From Tetradesmus obliquus (Eukaryota; Chlorophyta; Chlorophyceae; Sphaeropleales; Scenedesmaceae): a stretch of 64,000 nucleotides of DNA. The translations under genes and the position numbers were made by a program. The notes under the pieces were generated by a model, which had not been told where the DNA came from, made no database searches, and saw only the letters and a list, made by a program, of their open reading frames with translations. The DNA lies in the NCBI GenBank assembly GCA_030272155.1, contig CP126193.1, positions 4,340,001 to 4,404,000 on the forward strand. The letters are read 5' to 3'. Within the stretch, counting starts at the first letter, position 1. Every line of letters begins with the position of its first letter. Below, in pieces: positions 23,201-34,476 of this stretch.

Positions 23201-25679
23201 GACAGTAGGACTGCCGCTGAAATGCACATGCAGGAGCCACCGCATCCATCTGGCTGACATGCCTGGCATGGTGGCGCGCATTAAGAAGCAAGGTGAGGGG
23301 CCAGCACAGCATGCGCTACGAGTGGCTGTACATATGTAGCGCAACCAGCACAGTTAAAAACACGCATAGTTGAAAACACGCATAGTCAGGCCTTGGATCA
23401 TTTCAACAAGCTGCTGCGCAGGATTTGTCTGTTGTGCAAGCCTTTGACAGACCTTCACATGGAGCAAGATGCGCAGTTCTCACACCCCTGCTCCATGCTG
23501 CTGATGATGACCATGCTGTGCCTTTCGCAGCCCCATATGTTGTTAAAACTGAAGTACTCACTCCCCTGCTCCTGCTGCCTCTCTCGCTGTTGTTGCAGGC
23601 ACACGCACGCGCCTATCAGACTCTCTGGTTGCTGCCGCGTTGACCCAGGAGGAGGTGGTGCTGGCGCAGGCGCTGCTGGGGCGCGTGGCCAAGCTGGCTG
23701 CTGCTGCCGTGGGCACCAACGTGAAGCTCATGATCGATGCAGAGCACACCTACTTCCAGCCTGTGAGTAGGAGCGATGCAGCAAGAAAATGAGACCGTTG
23801 CGTACAGTGGGTACGCACAGTGCATACATTTATTGATCCTGTGTATGCGGGACTTCTACTTTGTTGATGACTGATCAGCACAAGGGCACAGCTGGCGGCA
23901 CCGCTCTGCAGCAGGACAGCTCAAAGCAGCTCACAGCCTTGCCATCAACAGCTGCTGCTGCTGCTGCTGCCGCCGCTGCTGCCGCCGCTGCAGGCCATTG
24001 ACCACACCACGCACGTGCTGAGCCTGAGCTACAACCGGGCCTCCCCCATCATCTTCAACACCTACCAGGCCTACCTCAATGGCAGCTATGAGCGCATGGC
24101 AGAGGACATGGAGCGAGCACGGCGTGAGGGCTACGTGTTTGCTGCCAAGCTGGTGAGCGCTGCCTGTTTGCTGTGGTCACCTGGTATGTTGCTGCGCTGG
24201 TGTGCATATGCATAGGCCTTCAAGCAGACCCACTGTGGCATAGGCTGCATTGAGCAAAGACGGACGGCAGCTGCCGATGAGGCATCACTGGATGGGTGCA
24301 AGGTGATGCTGCAGCACTCATGCCTTGTGTGGTATGGGCCACGTGATCTGCTGCTCACTGACAACACCAGCAGCTGAGCTTCTGTTGGGGTGCCATCATG
24401 CACGTCAGGTGTTCAGCAGGTGTGTTGCGCTACTCTCAACTCTACTTGCATTGTGGGTCTATCAAGTGCTGAGCACTGTGTGCTGCGTGTTGCCTTGCAG
24501 GTGCGCGGCGCATATGTGCAGGTGAGACAACGGCAGTACTGCAGGGTCGTGTCATGCATGCAGCGACTGCCATGCAGGGACAGCGGCTGTAGTGTATCCC
24601 TCTGTACCACAGTCGCAGCGTGGCATGTAGGTGCTGCTGATGCCATCCTGCCTTGTCACTGTGCTGGTGTGAGCCATGCCAGCCCGTTGATTTCAGCATG
24701 AAAATTTGTCTTGCGCTTGTGCTGCCGCCGCTGCTGCTGTTTGGCTGTGCAGCTGGAGCGCAAGCGTGCTGCTGCCATGGGCTACGAGTCGCCTATCTGG
24801 GACACCATCGAGGACACGCACAGCAACTACAACAAGTGCCTGGAGGCTGTGCTGGACCAGGTGGGGCACAGCAGGATAGGGTTTGATGTAGCCTGCAGGC
24901 AGCCTTGTGTAGCTGGTGTATCGGTGTTGGTGATGGTTGAGGAGCTGCAGAGTAAGAGGACAGGCACAGCCTGGCTTGATCCTGTTGATCACGGTCCAAC
25001 TGCATGCGGTTGTTTTTGCTGGCAAGGGGTGAGAAAATAGCTGGCAGCAAGGCGGGATTCAATAGCAGCCGGCTGTGCTGAGGGTGCCCGGCTGCTGTGC
25101 TCTGGCATGAGATGTCCTGGCCTGATCACACTGTGCACTTGCCTGGTGATGGCTGCAGGTGGCAGAGCACAAGGCAGCGGTGATGGTGGCATCCCACAAC
25201 CAGGCATCCATCGAGCGCACTGTCTCAGGTCAGACCAGGCAATCAGCGCAGCTGCCGCATCTGCAGTTGTGCTTGTAACCACAGCACCATCAGCACGCCG
25301 TGCATGTCAACTTGTGGTTGTGTTCTGTTTGTGGATCTGCACTCCTTCCATCACGCATTGTGTCTCCTCTGCTGCCTCTGCTGTACCTGCAGGCATGGCT
25401 GCACGAGGGCTGAGCCCCTCGGGGGGTGGCGTGTACTTTGGCCAGCTGCTGGGCATGGCAGACAACCTCAGCTTCACTCTGGGCCAGCACGGCTACGAGG
25501 CATTCAAATACGTGCCATACGGGTGAGCGCGCATGACAGACAGACAGCCTGCCTCGGCCAGCAGCTGCAGCAGCGACAGCTTGACTGTGTGCCAGGTGCT
25601 GTGCTAGGATGCAGTGCAGCTGTGCTTTGCTGACGGGAGCCTTACACCTCCTGCGTCTGGCGCACTCACACTGGTCCTG

Positions 25680-25710
<31 letters not shown>

Positions 25711-26147
25711 CTTATGTCAACATACGTCCCCTGCCCCAACATACGTCCCCTGCCCCAAGCATACACTCCTGCCTCTTGCCCATCAACATACATGCCTGCC
25801 CCTTGCATTGTCTGCTACCGCTCGCCTGCCTCATGAGTGCATCCCGATCGAACTGGTGATGCCGTACCACATGCGCCGCATGCCTGTGTCAGATCCTGCT
25901 TCATTCTTTCCTGTGTTAACATGCGTGCATGACCCGTGCTGCCTCTGTCGCCCCTCGCCTGCCTCATGCGCGCAGCCCTATTGAGCTGGTGATGCCGTAC
26001 CTGATGCGCCGCGCGCACGAGAACAGTGCCATGACCAAGGGCCCCGGCATTGGCAAGGAGCTGGCCATGCTGCGCACAGAGCTGTGGCGGCGGCTGAGTC
26101 ACCCCGGCAGCAGCAGCCGCGGCGCCAAGATGCACGCAGCTGCATGA
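19737..26147 (+). CDS. Proline dehydrogenase (mitochondrial) with inserted EF-hand
   Basis: Oxidises proline to pyrroline-5-carboxylate with FAD, passing electrons to the respiratory chain. Sixteen exons close in phase: 19737-19841, 20113-20291, 20495-20552, 20861-20984, 21395-21476, 21681-21972, 22350-22440, 22775-22910, 23234-23292, 23599-23762, 23994-24152, 24501-24521, 24753-24860, 25159-25228, 25393-25522, 25976-26147 (649 aa). Family motifs are LMIDAEHTYFQP, IFNTYQAYL, AKLVRGAYV, VMVASHN, FGQLLGM, YKYVPYG-like KYVPYG, and the C-terminal YLMRRAHENS. Between KHVGIF...GFAAIK and the barrel lies a canonical EF-hand loop DRDGDGFVDRAE, split by an intron, followed by a degenerate second loop (DLEGAGRVD). 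The first exon and polyQ stretch are variable; the basic Ser/Arg/Ala-rich start fits a mitochondrial presequence. One exon is only 21 nt. Confidence 0.92.
20201..20248 (+). repeat. (CAG)n tract coding polyGln in the proline dehydrogenase leader
   Basis: About 16 CAG triplets in frame in exon 2, in the poorly conserved segment between the presequence and the catalytic region. Confidence 0.9.
22229..22275 (+). pseudogene. Partial copy of a proline dehydrogenase exon in the preceding intron
   Basis: CCCCCGCAG followed by GTGACTGCGCTGGGGAAA repeats the real acceptor and exon start at 22350 (GTCACTGCACTGGGCAAC). The copy decays after about 45 bp and reaches a TGA. Confidence 0.75.
22560..22606 (+). 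repeat. Tandem duplication of about 24 bp
   Basis: TGGGGTGCTCGGCACCGGCG occurs twice in direct succession in an intron of proline dehydrogenase. Confidence 0.85.
25680..25765 (+). repeat. (TGCC)n tetranucleotide run and 20-bp tandem repeat in the last PRODH intron
   Basis: CTGCCTGCCTGCC... at about 25680-25710 is followed by two units of AACATACGTCCCCTGCCCC and a third partial unit to about 25765. Confidence 0.8.
25820..25882 (+). pseudogene. Partial copy of the intron / last-exon junction of proline dehydrogenase
   Basis: GAACTGGTGATGCCGTACCA and the CTCGCCTGCCTCATG before it match 25953-26016, which contains the real acceptor and the IELVMPYLMRR coding part. The copy loses the match after about 60 bp. 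Confidence 0.7.
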
Positions 26148-26255
26148 GCCCCATGCATGCAGCTGCGGTCTGGCTGCTGGGGCTGTGGTGCCAACTGTGC
26201 ACAGGTAGTGCTTGTCTGCGGGGGCCAAAGTGTGTTCTTGCTTTTGTGATCAGGC

Positions 26256-26404
26256 ATGCGGCGAGCGCACGAGAACAGCGCGATGACCAAGGGCTCCGGC
26301 ATTGGCAAGGCAAAGAGGTGGCCATGCTGCGAACAGAGCTGTGGCGACGGCTGTCGAACTTTGGTGCAAGCAGCCGCGGCGCCAAAGTGCACGCAGCTGC
26401 TTGA
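26256..26404 (+). pseudogene. Downstream copy of the last proline dehydrogenase exon
   Basis: This stretch encodes MRRAHENSAMTKG then, after a 5-bp insertion that shifts the frame, VAMLRTELWRRLS ... GAKVHAAA and a stop. It matches 25999-26147 closely. The frameshift makes it a broken copy, though the rest is well kept. Confidence 0.75.
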
Positions 26405-27169
26405 ACGGCAGGCCTGTGGCAATGGTGTGGCTGCCGAGGCTGTGGTGCAACCTTTGTACGATGTTTCTTAGGGCCTGTGTGTGCCATGTACATTTGTGAT
26501 CAAGCATGTGTGTATGCATAAGGAGCAGCTGTGGGCTTCGACAGGGACATTGCGTCCGGACATATGTTACATAAGCATTGACTTTGTTAGCTTAGCAGTG
26601 GCTGCAGACGCCCTGTGTGATCCTTCTTCTGATATACTAATATCAGCATCTAATGTTGAGCCAACAAGCTTGGCATTAATAATAAATGCTGCATGTGACG
26701 CGAGCCTGACAGATTTGGCAGATTTGGAGGCTTGGGTGCTGAGCATGTGAGTGATCAGCCACGCTTGTGCATGATCGTGGCGTGCATCATGAGCTGAGAG
26801 GACAGGCACAGGTCTTTCATACACGGCACTGCACTGCATGGCATGCATACACCAGAGGTGCTTAGCATGCAATAGTCCTCGTTGCATTGTTGAGCAAGGA
26901 TACATTACTGTTACTGGTTCACACCCCGTGGCACCACCTGCAGCCTGAACTGCTGCCAAACTGCTGCAGAACCAGCTAACGCAGCGAGCACACCACACCA
27001 TAGCGAGCTGCAGGAAGCACACTATGCGAAGCACTATGCGAAGCATAGTGCAACACAATGCAGCATATGTTGACAGCATGCGCTGCTTGTAAGCAGCTGC
27101 TTCACTGCTGCAAGCACAAGCCATGAAAGCAGATCTGCCACGCTCGGCTCACTCCAACACTCCCTTCAA
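26405..27169. other. Spacer between convergent PRODH and PAP2 phosphatase genes
   Basis: No gene recognised. A more AT-rich stretch at 26560-26720 contains an open frame without recognisable motifs. Confidence 0.5.
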
Positions 27170-29249
27170 TCACGCGGTGCTGGATGCAAACATGTAAGTG
27201 GCCACCAGCGGCTGCCAGGCAGCATCAAACGTGGCCACAACAAAGCCCACAGCAACATATGCTGCAAACCTTGCAGCAACTGCAACATCATTTGCAGTCC
27301 CATCAACTGCATGCCGCAGCACTAACAAGCTGCAGCCGCTGCTGCCGCTGGTAAGCCTGCTTTCACTCTCCTCGCTGCTGCTATGTACACCGCTGCTTGT
27401 CACGCCTCTGCTGCTACTGGTCCTGCTGCCACCCACTCTGCTGTCGCTGCTGCTGCATTTAGCGACCCCTGCTACTGGCGGCTGCCACAAGCAGCGCACG
27501 CAGGTTGGCACAAGGCCGAACACGCGCGGCAGCAGCAGCAGCATCCCCTCTTTCACCGCAACTTTGGTAGCCGCCACCACTGCTAGCCCCACAACCATCT
27601 TTGCTGCCATCATGCCAGCAGCCATCCACAGTGGCAGAGCTGCAAGCTGCTGCTGCAGCCCCACAGAACGAGCAACCAGCTTCACCCCTGGCGCTGGCCC
27701 TGGCGCTGCTGCTGCTGCTGCCACTGGATGAATGAAACGGTAGCCCAGTGTCACACCAGCCCAGCCCCCAAGCCACGCTGTGCAGTAGCTGTAGGCAGCT
27801 GTGGGCCTGCTCGCCATAGGGCTGCAGCGCATTACTATGAAGCTGACTGCAGCGACATGCAGCGGCAGCAGCGCGCTGCCTGCCAGCCATGTGTCGTATG
27901 GCTGCTCCAGCAGCTGCCACAGCTGCAGCACTGCGTAGCCCAGCAAGCAGCCGCCAGCTAGGTCCACTGCAGGCGGCACAACATCAGCACAGCAGAAGGG
28001 CAGCATATCAGCATCTTGCAGGCATGAAGAGAAGAAGAAACCAGAAGAAGGAACAACAAGAAGAGCAATGCTGAGCCGAGGGAGGACAGCTCCCTGCTGG
28101 CCTGTGTGAGGCTACCACCTGCACTGCTGGCTGCTCCCACCTGCACTGCTGCTGCAAGCATTGCATAAAAACACATCATCAGCAAACCGCCACATCCACA
28201 GCACGCTGTTACAGGTGTCAACGCGCCACACAACTGTGCACGTCCCGTCCTCGTCATCACCACATATGCAGCAGCCCCTGGCGCCTCTGCACCGCGTAGA
28301 CCATGTGAAGCCTATTGAAATGCGCCCTGGCAAAACTCTGCCTCTACCATCACCAGCGCCTCACCTGGGCTGTGCACTGCCAGGTACAGCCGCCCAAACG
28401 CAATCCAGCCCACCCAGCCCGCAGCAGCCAGCTGCAGCGCCAGCTGTGCCTCACTGCCCACCAGCCCTGCTGCTGCTGCCGCCTCCACGCAGTAAAACAG
28501 CAGCGCCACGCTGCCACTGCAGTGTGCGGAAGGCAGGCCGTCCTCGATGTCTCCTGAGTAGTCTCTGATGGTGATGGTGCCCAGGCTGCAAGGTGTTGCC
28601 TTGAGGCAGTCTGCTGGGCGGGGAGACTCCAGCAGCTCCTTCAGGCCAAACACTGAAAGCAGCAGCGGCGGCGGCAGCAGCGGCAACAGCATGAGACATG
28701 AACAACTGGGTAAGGGCGTCATGCAGCGCAGAGAAGGGAGAAGCAAGGAACAGCAGGGCAGAGGGCAACGCCGGGAACACTCGACGCCCATGCCAGATTG
28801 TGCTGTCATACGGTAGCAGTGATCCTACTGCAATTAGCGAACAGTCAGGTGTGACACGCCATTCCTGCAAACTTCAACATGGCAACAGGAAGCTGTGTCA
28901 TCCCTGGCGCTACCTCTGCCCCTCTCACCAGCCGCAACTCTCAAGACCCACCTGCTACTGCCTGCAGCGCCATGAGTCCCACCAGCATTGCCACTAGATG
29001 GTCATAGCCACACCACGCCAGCACTGGCAGCAGCAGCAGGTAGAACTCGATGGTCACTGTCGCTGCGCTGAAGAATACTGCCTGGTCAAGCATAGGATGT
29101 GTAAACTGCTGCGCCCATGCCACCAAACCCAGCTGCTGCGGGATTTGGGCCCTCAGGTAGTCCCGAGTTAACCGTCTGATAGGCTTGTGCAGCGGGGAGA
29201 TGATGTTTAACAGCACCACCAGTGCTGCTAGGGCTGCCAGTGCCGCCAT
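27170..29249 (-). CDS. PAP2-family long-chain-base (sphingosine) phosphate phosphatase-like membrane protein
   Basis: Predicted to dephosphorylate long-chain-base phosphates or a related lipid phosphate in the ER membrane. Three exons close in phase: 29249-28952, 28652-28365, 27966-27170 (460 aa). All three PAP2 motifs are present: K104-x6-R111-P112 (KELLESPRP), PSAH at 140-143 (Ala in place of the more usual Gly/Ser/Thr), and R187-x5-H193-x3-D197 (RLYLAVHSPVD). The last Asp is supplied by exon 3, so it appears only after splicing. GLPSAH and GRxYLxxHS match the plant/animal sphingosine-1-phosphate phosphatase branch. Hydrophobic segments lie before, between and after the motifs. The C-terminal third has a Ser-rich loop. 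Confidence 0.82.
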
Positions 29250-29830
29250 CTGAAGTTGGGTCTGTTGGCAGCAGGCTGGTGCAGTATCCGTCTGCCTCCT
29301 CCTATGCAGTATAGTTGCTACTAGAAGTCCATTACAAGCAGCCTAGTCCCTGTTGCCGTGTGTTGACGGGCAGTCCACCTGCTTGGGGTCTCTGTCTTGA
29401 GTTGGCAGCACAAACGATACAGCGCCGCTGTTGCCACCAGTAGTGATGATTTGTAATTTCAAGCAAGATCAGCGGCAGGCCAGTGATGTGCGCTGCTTTA
29501 CGCAAAACGTCCTGGTGCAACAGGCGTGTTGGACAGCTGGCGGGCTACTGCTTAAGGCCCAGTTTCGCACACAACGCAACAATTCACATATCACGGCCAT
29601 CAGTCATGCGCGCGGCCTGTTTCGACAAAGGCATCAGTTACAACACAACTGTCATCCTCTGTCACACAACAGCTACTGGCTACAGCCACGATGGCTGATG
29701 CCCTTCTTTTCGCAGCTCGCGTACTCATCAGTGTGTGCCAACTGTTAACATTGACAGCAGCTTGCCCAGCAAGTCCAGTGCACTGTCTGGACGCTTCAAC
29801 TGCGCCAGGCTGCATGGCACATCAGGGATA
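29250..29830. other. Spacer upstream of the PAP2 gene
   Basis: No gene supported. It should contain the PAP2 gene promoter. Confidence 0.4.
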
Positions 29831-30650
29831 TCATGCTGGCAGCAGGCAGTTGGCTGAAGCCTCAGCAAGCAACCGTGCCAGCAACATCAGCACAAACCGC
29901 CTCAAACATGCAATAATAGGAATGCCAACAGGCATGCCATTGAGTGCAGCATGAGGAGGGCCCTGCTCTACCTCCCGGAGTGCGCCGCGCATGCGGCATG
30001 CGGCATCAACATGCCAGTTGGGCACTGGCCATGGAGTCCTGAAGTGATGAGTGTTCTGCGGCACTTCGACATGCGCAGCCCAAAGATGTGCGCAAGCGTA
30101 CTCACAGTCAACGAGAGCTGCTACATAAACCGGCATAAGCTGCCAACACACGGCTGGGCGTCAGCAGTGGCCCCTTGGGATCGGTCATCCCAGGGTGCAG
30201 GCAAGGATGCTGCTACCTCCTGTCTGATGTGGATCCGTGACAAGATCATGACTTGCTCAATCAGCAACGCAAAGGCACAGTGTGCGGCAGTCCACGCGCC
30301 ACGGCCATAGGTGCAGCCAGTAAGCAGGCACAACACCCCTTCTACAGTACACGACGGGAACACAGCCCGTTTTCACGCCAATGACAGGCTCATTGTACAG
30401 TCACCGACTGGTCCACCTTACTTTCCAAGTACGGCAGGCACAACAACACAGAAGACCAGAAAGCCTGCCATTGCGGTGTGGCGCAGTCACCAGGCCAGTA
30501 CAACCCGGCTGATGCACAAGATGCCCCACTGACCAACAGCTGCTGACAGGGTTCAGGTACCACGACTGTGCTGCGCTCCATCAGCTCGCCTCCGCTGGTC
30601 ACCAATGGCTGGCTGAATGTGCAGCTTGCCTGTTGGATCATGCAGAGCAT
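29831..30650 (-). CDS. Candidate hypothetical membrane protein (low confidence)
   Basis: Three minus-strand segments join in phase with canonical sites: about 30650-30422 (GGAAA|GTAAGG), 30341-30217 (TGTAG|AAGGGG to GAG|GTAGCA) and 30055-29831 with a stop. The product would be about 190 aa with hydrophobic stretches (FWSSVLLCLPYLE, CAFALLIEQVMIL, RRFVLMLLARLL). I recognise no family. The 5' end is not defined and may extend upstream. The phase agreement is the main support, so it could be chance. Confidence 0.3.
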
Positions 30651-31473
30651 TTGCAGCAGATAGCGGGCATGTGCTGCTGTACATCAATGCTCTGGTGGAG
30701 GATGGGCAGTGGCTGCTCTGTGCCATCCGCAAGCTAGGCCACCAGGAGCAGTCCACATCAAGCTTGCCCAAACGCACACCCACACACGTGCATCGCACAC
30801 GCAACCACAACTGCACAACTTGATTGGTGTGGCACATAACACAGCCTTACGGCAGCAAATATACATGTGTGCATACATATGCTGCCGCAGCAGGCTGACT
30901 TATGATCAAGCTGCTTGGACCGCTGACACAGCATGTCAAGCGCAGCAACAAGTGTGGCCTAATCAACTCAACCGGCCAGGAAGCTAGTCAAATAGCTGCT
31001 GTCTGCAGCGCTAGGCCTGTGCACGCCGGCTGCAATGAGCGCCTGTACACAGGAAGAAGCAAGCATATTCACACATGGTACAACTCAGAGCGGCAAGTGA
31101 GCAGTGCTGTATGCCTCCACACACACGCCACAGGCGCCACTCTTCAACACACATCTTCGACGTGGTGTACGCACACTACAGAGAACACAGGCAAACACAA
31201 GTCCCAAATGCCCTGTACCCATGCAGCAAAGTCAGGATGCTGCACTGGGCAGGGCGCTGTTATACACAGAGTCAAAACACAAGCCCAACTCTTCTGACAC
31301 AAGCAATGCACAAGCACCACCCACCCACGTAGCACATACATCAGCAGCCATGCATGCTGGAGGCAGTTTATCAATACACAAAGTTTGCCAGCTGCTGCAG
31401 CCGGCAATCACATGCACATGCGTCAGCTGCACAACTCACGTTGTGATATGCATTCCAGGCATGTTCAGCATGC
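30651..31473. other. Region without a supported gene
   Basis: Holds CACAC-rich stretches (30770-30800, 31110-31160) and only short ORFs without recognisable motifs. It probably includes the 3' UTR of the minus-strand gene ending at 31474. Confidence 0.4.
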
Positions 31474-33481
31474 TCACAGCTGCAGTGTCCCTGCTATGCT
31501 TGCAGCAAGTGCTGCATCAACAGACCCACGCACAGACTTCAGCCGCAGCCCTGCAGGCTTGCACAACACGCCGGAGCTGCTGCTGCTGCTGCTGCCATTG
31601 GCTACGCACGCAAGCTCCTTCCCTGCATCTCCATTTGCCTCATCTGCTGCTGCTGCTGCTGCCGAAGAAGGACTACAGCTGCGCAGCTGCTTTGCTTCTG
31701 CTGTGTTAGCCGCTGCCGCTGCTGCTGCTTGCTCCTCAGCTGCACTCGCCAACCAGCCCAGCGCAGCACCGCTGCTGCTGCCAGCCGCCAGCGCATCTGC
31801 CAGCTCAGCTGACGCTGCCGATGCTGCTGTCGACACCAGCACTGAAGCGTTGTCAGCATCAGCATCATCTTTGTGGGCAACAAGGCCTAACAAATCCTCC
31901 CGCAGTTCACACACCAGCGCCACAAGCTGCTGCTGCCCCAATGCCAGCCCTGCAACCTCATCCACAACTCGCCCGCTGTGCGCTGCCGCCACTTCAACCA
32001 GCGCCCCTGACTGCGCATGTGCAGCTTGCAGAGCAGCAGCAGCCTCCAGGCTCTTGCGCTCTGCTGCTGCGCGCTCTAGGGCGCCCTGCAGGTTGCTGTT
32101 CTCTGCCCGCAGGTCCTGGGCGAGGCGGTTGAGGCGCTCGTTGAGTGTGGACAGGCTGGTGACCTGCACAATACACCAGTACAATACAGTACAGCACAGT
32201 GTGGGACAGGGTGGTGAAGACAGTGTGCGGCCAGACTCGTGGGTGCACAAGCAGTAGGGTGCTCATCTGTTCAGATGCAAGCTGACATGTTGCAGGACCA
32301 CCCAGCTAGTGGGCAAGCTCACACGACTAGCGCATAGGAACCAAGCAACAGTCGCTGCGGTACGTGCGGGAACCCCTCTTCGGGCAACGTCGGTCCAATG
32401 CAGCGTTCAAAAACACCAAGCAATCATTCAATCAGCGCCGCGTGCACAGACAAGCTGCAGCATGCAAGCAGCGCCCTGCAGGCTCACCTCCTGGCCATGC
32501 TGCGCCTCCCGCTGCTGCAGCAGCCCCCGCAGCGCTGCCAGCTCCCTTGCCGCCTCACTCTGCAGCCTCGCCAGGTCAGCAGCGCTGGCAGCAGCAACAG
32601 CCTTCTGCTTGCGCACGTTGCTGCAGCCCCAGCCGCCGATTGCCAGGCCCTCTGCTGCTGCCACGCCTGTGGCTGCCTTCCATGCAAGTGAATACACCAT
32701 GGCTGCCTTCATGGCATAAGACAGCGTGAGGTATGCAGCAACCATGGCGCTTCCAGAGATGACGGCCAGCGCGGCCCCACCAACCAGCCACCACTTGATC
32801 GAGCCGCCTTGCTGCTGCTGCTGCTGCTGCATGCCAGGGGCAAGCGGTGTTGCCGAGCTGCTGCTGCGTGGCAGCAGCGGCCCCACCAGCTGAATGTGCT
32901 GCTGCTGCCGCTGCTGCCGCTGCTGCTGTTGCCGCTGCTGCAGAGCCTCGTGTAGCGGGGACGGCAGGCGCTGCATCTGTAACTGCTGTTGGCTGCGCAT
33001 GCCTGTGCCACTGCTGCTGCGGCTCTTGCTGGTTTCCTTGCACGGAATGGCACCAGTCTTCAGCGGCCCAAGCTCTCCTGCTGCCGCTGCTGCTGCTGCT
33101 GCTGGAGGGCTGGCTGCAGGTACAGTTGGTGCTGCGTCACGGCTTGCAGCAGTAGCAGCAGCAGCAGCACGTGGGCTGCTGGCTGGCGGGCTCTGCTCCA
33201 TGCCAGCCCACCACAAGTGCGATTGCTGCAACAGCACACCCCTTGGCGAGCTGCACCGTGGCGACCCCATGCCCGTAGCACCCACAGCTGCCTCAGGTGC
33301 TGTCGCTGCTGCTGCCGGCCTATTGTCTCTACTGTTTTGCTGGCTGCTGCTGCTGCTGGTGTGCCTGCGCCGCATCACTCCTGGGATGCCAGGCCCTGAC
33401 CACACCTCACCCCAATGCAGCAGAGGGTCGAAGCAGGGGCTGGCAGGCCGGCCTGCGCTGCTGCTGCCGAGCCTGCAGTTG

Positions 33482-33513
<32 letters not shown>

Positions 33514-34167
33514 ATTGGCTCGCTGCAGCTCCACTTCTACTGCTGCAGGTGAGGAGGAGCGCGGAGGGCTGGTGGCAGCCCCACGGCTGGCAGCGGCTGG
33601 CAGTTGCAGGGACGGGTCTGGCTGAGGCGGCTGCTGCTGCTGCTGCTGCTGCTGCTTCTGCTCGGGGCCAGCAGCTGGTGCTATCGCAGCTGCTTGTTTT
33701 GGTGGTTGAGGCAGCACTGCCTGCAGGAGCTCAGGTCCTGCTGGGGCAAGGTCGGCATGCTTCGGCTTTTGCATGCTGCTGGTTGCAAGCTGCTGATCGC
33801 TGCTGCTGCCGCTCGCAACAATGGCGCCCAGCTGTGGAGCAGTTATGCTGACTGGTCTGGGTTTCAGCTTCAACTGCTGGATTGCCGGCTGCTTGGGGGA
33901 GTTGACTGGAACTGGCTGCACTGCCTGTGCACGGCCCTCGGGCGCCCTGCTACTGCTAGTGCTGCTGCCACTGCTGCCGTTGCTGCTAGTGCTGCTGCTG
34001 GCGAGCAGAGGTTGTCGAATGCCTGATCTTGAGTCATCAGCAACGTACAAGCTTGCGCCACGCTCCCTTACCCCGTTGGTGCACCGATACCACATGGAGG
34101 CAGGCTTGAAGTCCTCCAGCTTTGCTGCTGATGAAGGTGGCGACAGCGCACCCCCTTTCCCAACCAA
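31474..34167 (-). CDS. Unrecognised low-complexity protein with membrane segment and coiled coil
   Basis: Two exons join in phase (34167-32488 and 32163-31474), giving 789 aa. The N-terminal third begins MVGKGGALS and contains MWYRCTNGVRERG. Residues of about 100-450 are Ser/Pro/Gln/Ala-rich and probably disordered. About 457-513 is strongly hydrophobic and could cross a membrane twice (WWLVGGAALAVISG, YSLAWKAATGV). After it follows a heptad-like region (LARLQSEAARELAALRGLL, then LSTLNERLNRLAQDLRAEN and NLQGALERAAAER) that should form a coiled coil. No named domain was recognised. A membrane-anchored coiled-coil tether is one possible reading (inference). It starts 309 bp from the divergent gene at 34477. 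Confidence 0.65.
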
Positions 34168-34476
34168 ACATGCGTACTTTCTGCTTATCCAGCGATGCTT
34201 TCAATGTGCCGTGGTACAGGATGACGGTGAGCGTGATGGTTGACAGGGATAGAGAAGCCTAGCGGAAGGAACGTTGGCAGGAGGCTGTCTGATCGCAGCT
34301 AATTTCGCGCCGATGTGATGATATGAAACACCGTAAGCAGGGTGAGGTGGCAGCATATGACGCGGTGTAGGTCCGAGGTGGCAACATTTGACCTGGCAGC
34401 TGCAGCAATGTAGTGTCGAACAATGTTGCGAAAGAGGATATGATATCTTTGGTGATCGCATGTTTCGACGGACAGA
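34168..34476. promoter_or_regulatory. Short divergent promoter region (309 bp)
   Basis: Lies between the start codons of two unrecognised genes reading away from each other, so the two promoters must be shared or interleaved. No known motif identified. Confidence 0.5.

Noticed and set aside
26481-26750. 89-codon plus-strand ORF in the AT-richer spacer
   Set aside because: No family resemblance, splice partners or repeat support; too short to stand alone.
28361-28365. PAP2 phosphatase with Glu instead of the motif-3 Asp (HSPGE)
   Set aside because: The Glu appears only when reading through the donor. Splicing to 27966 gives HSPVD, the normal motif.
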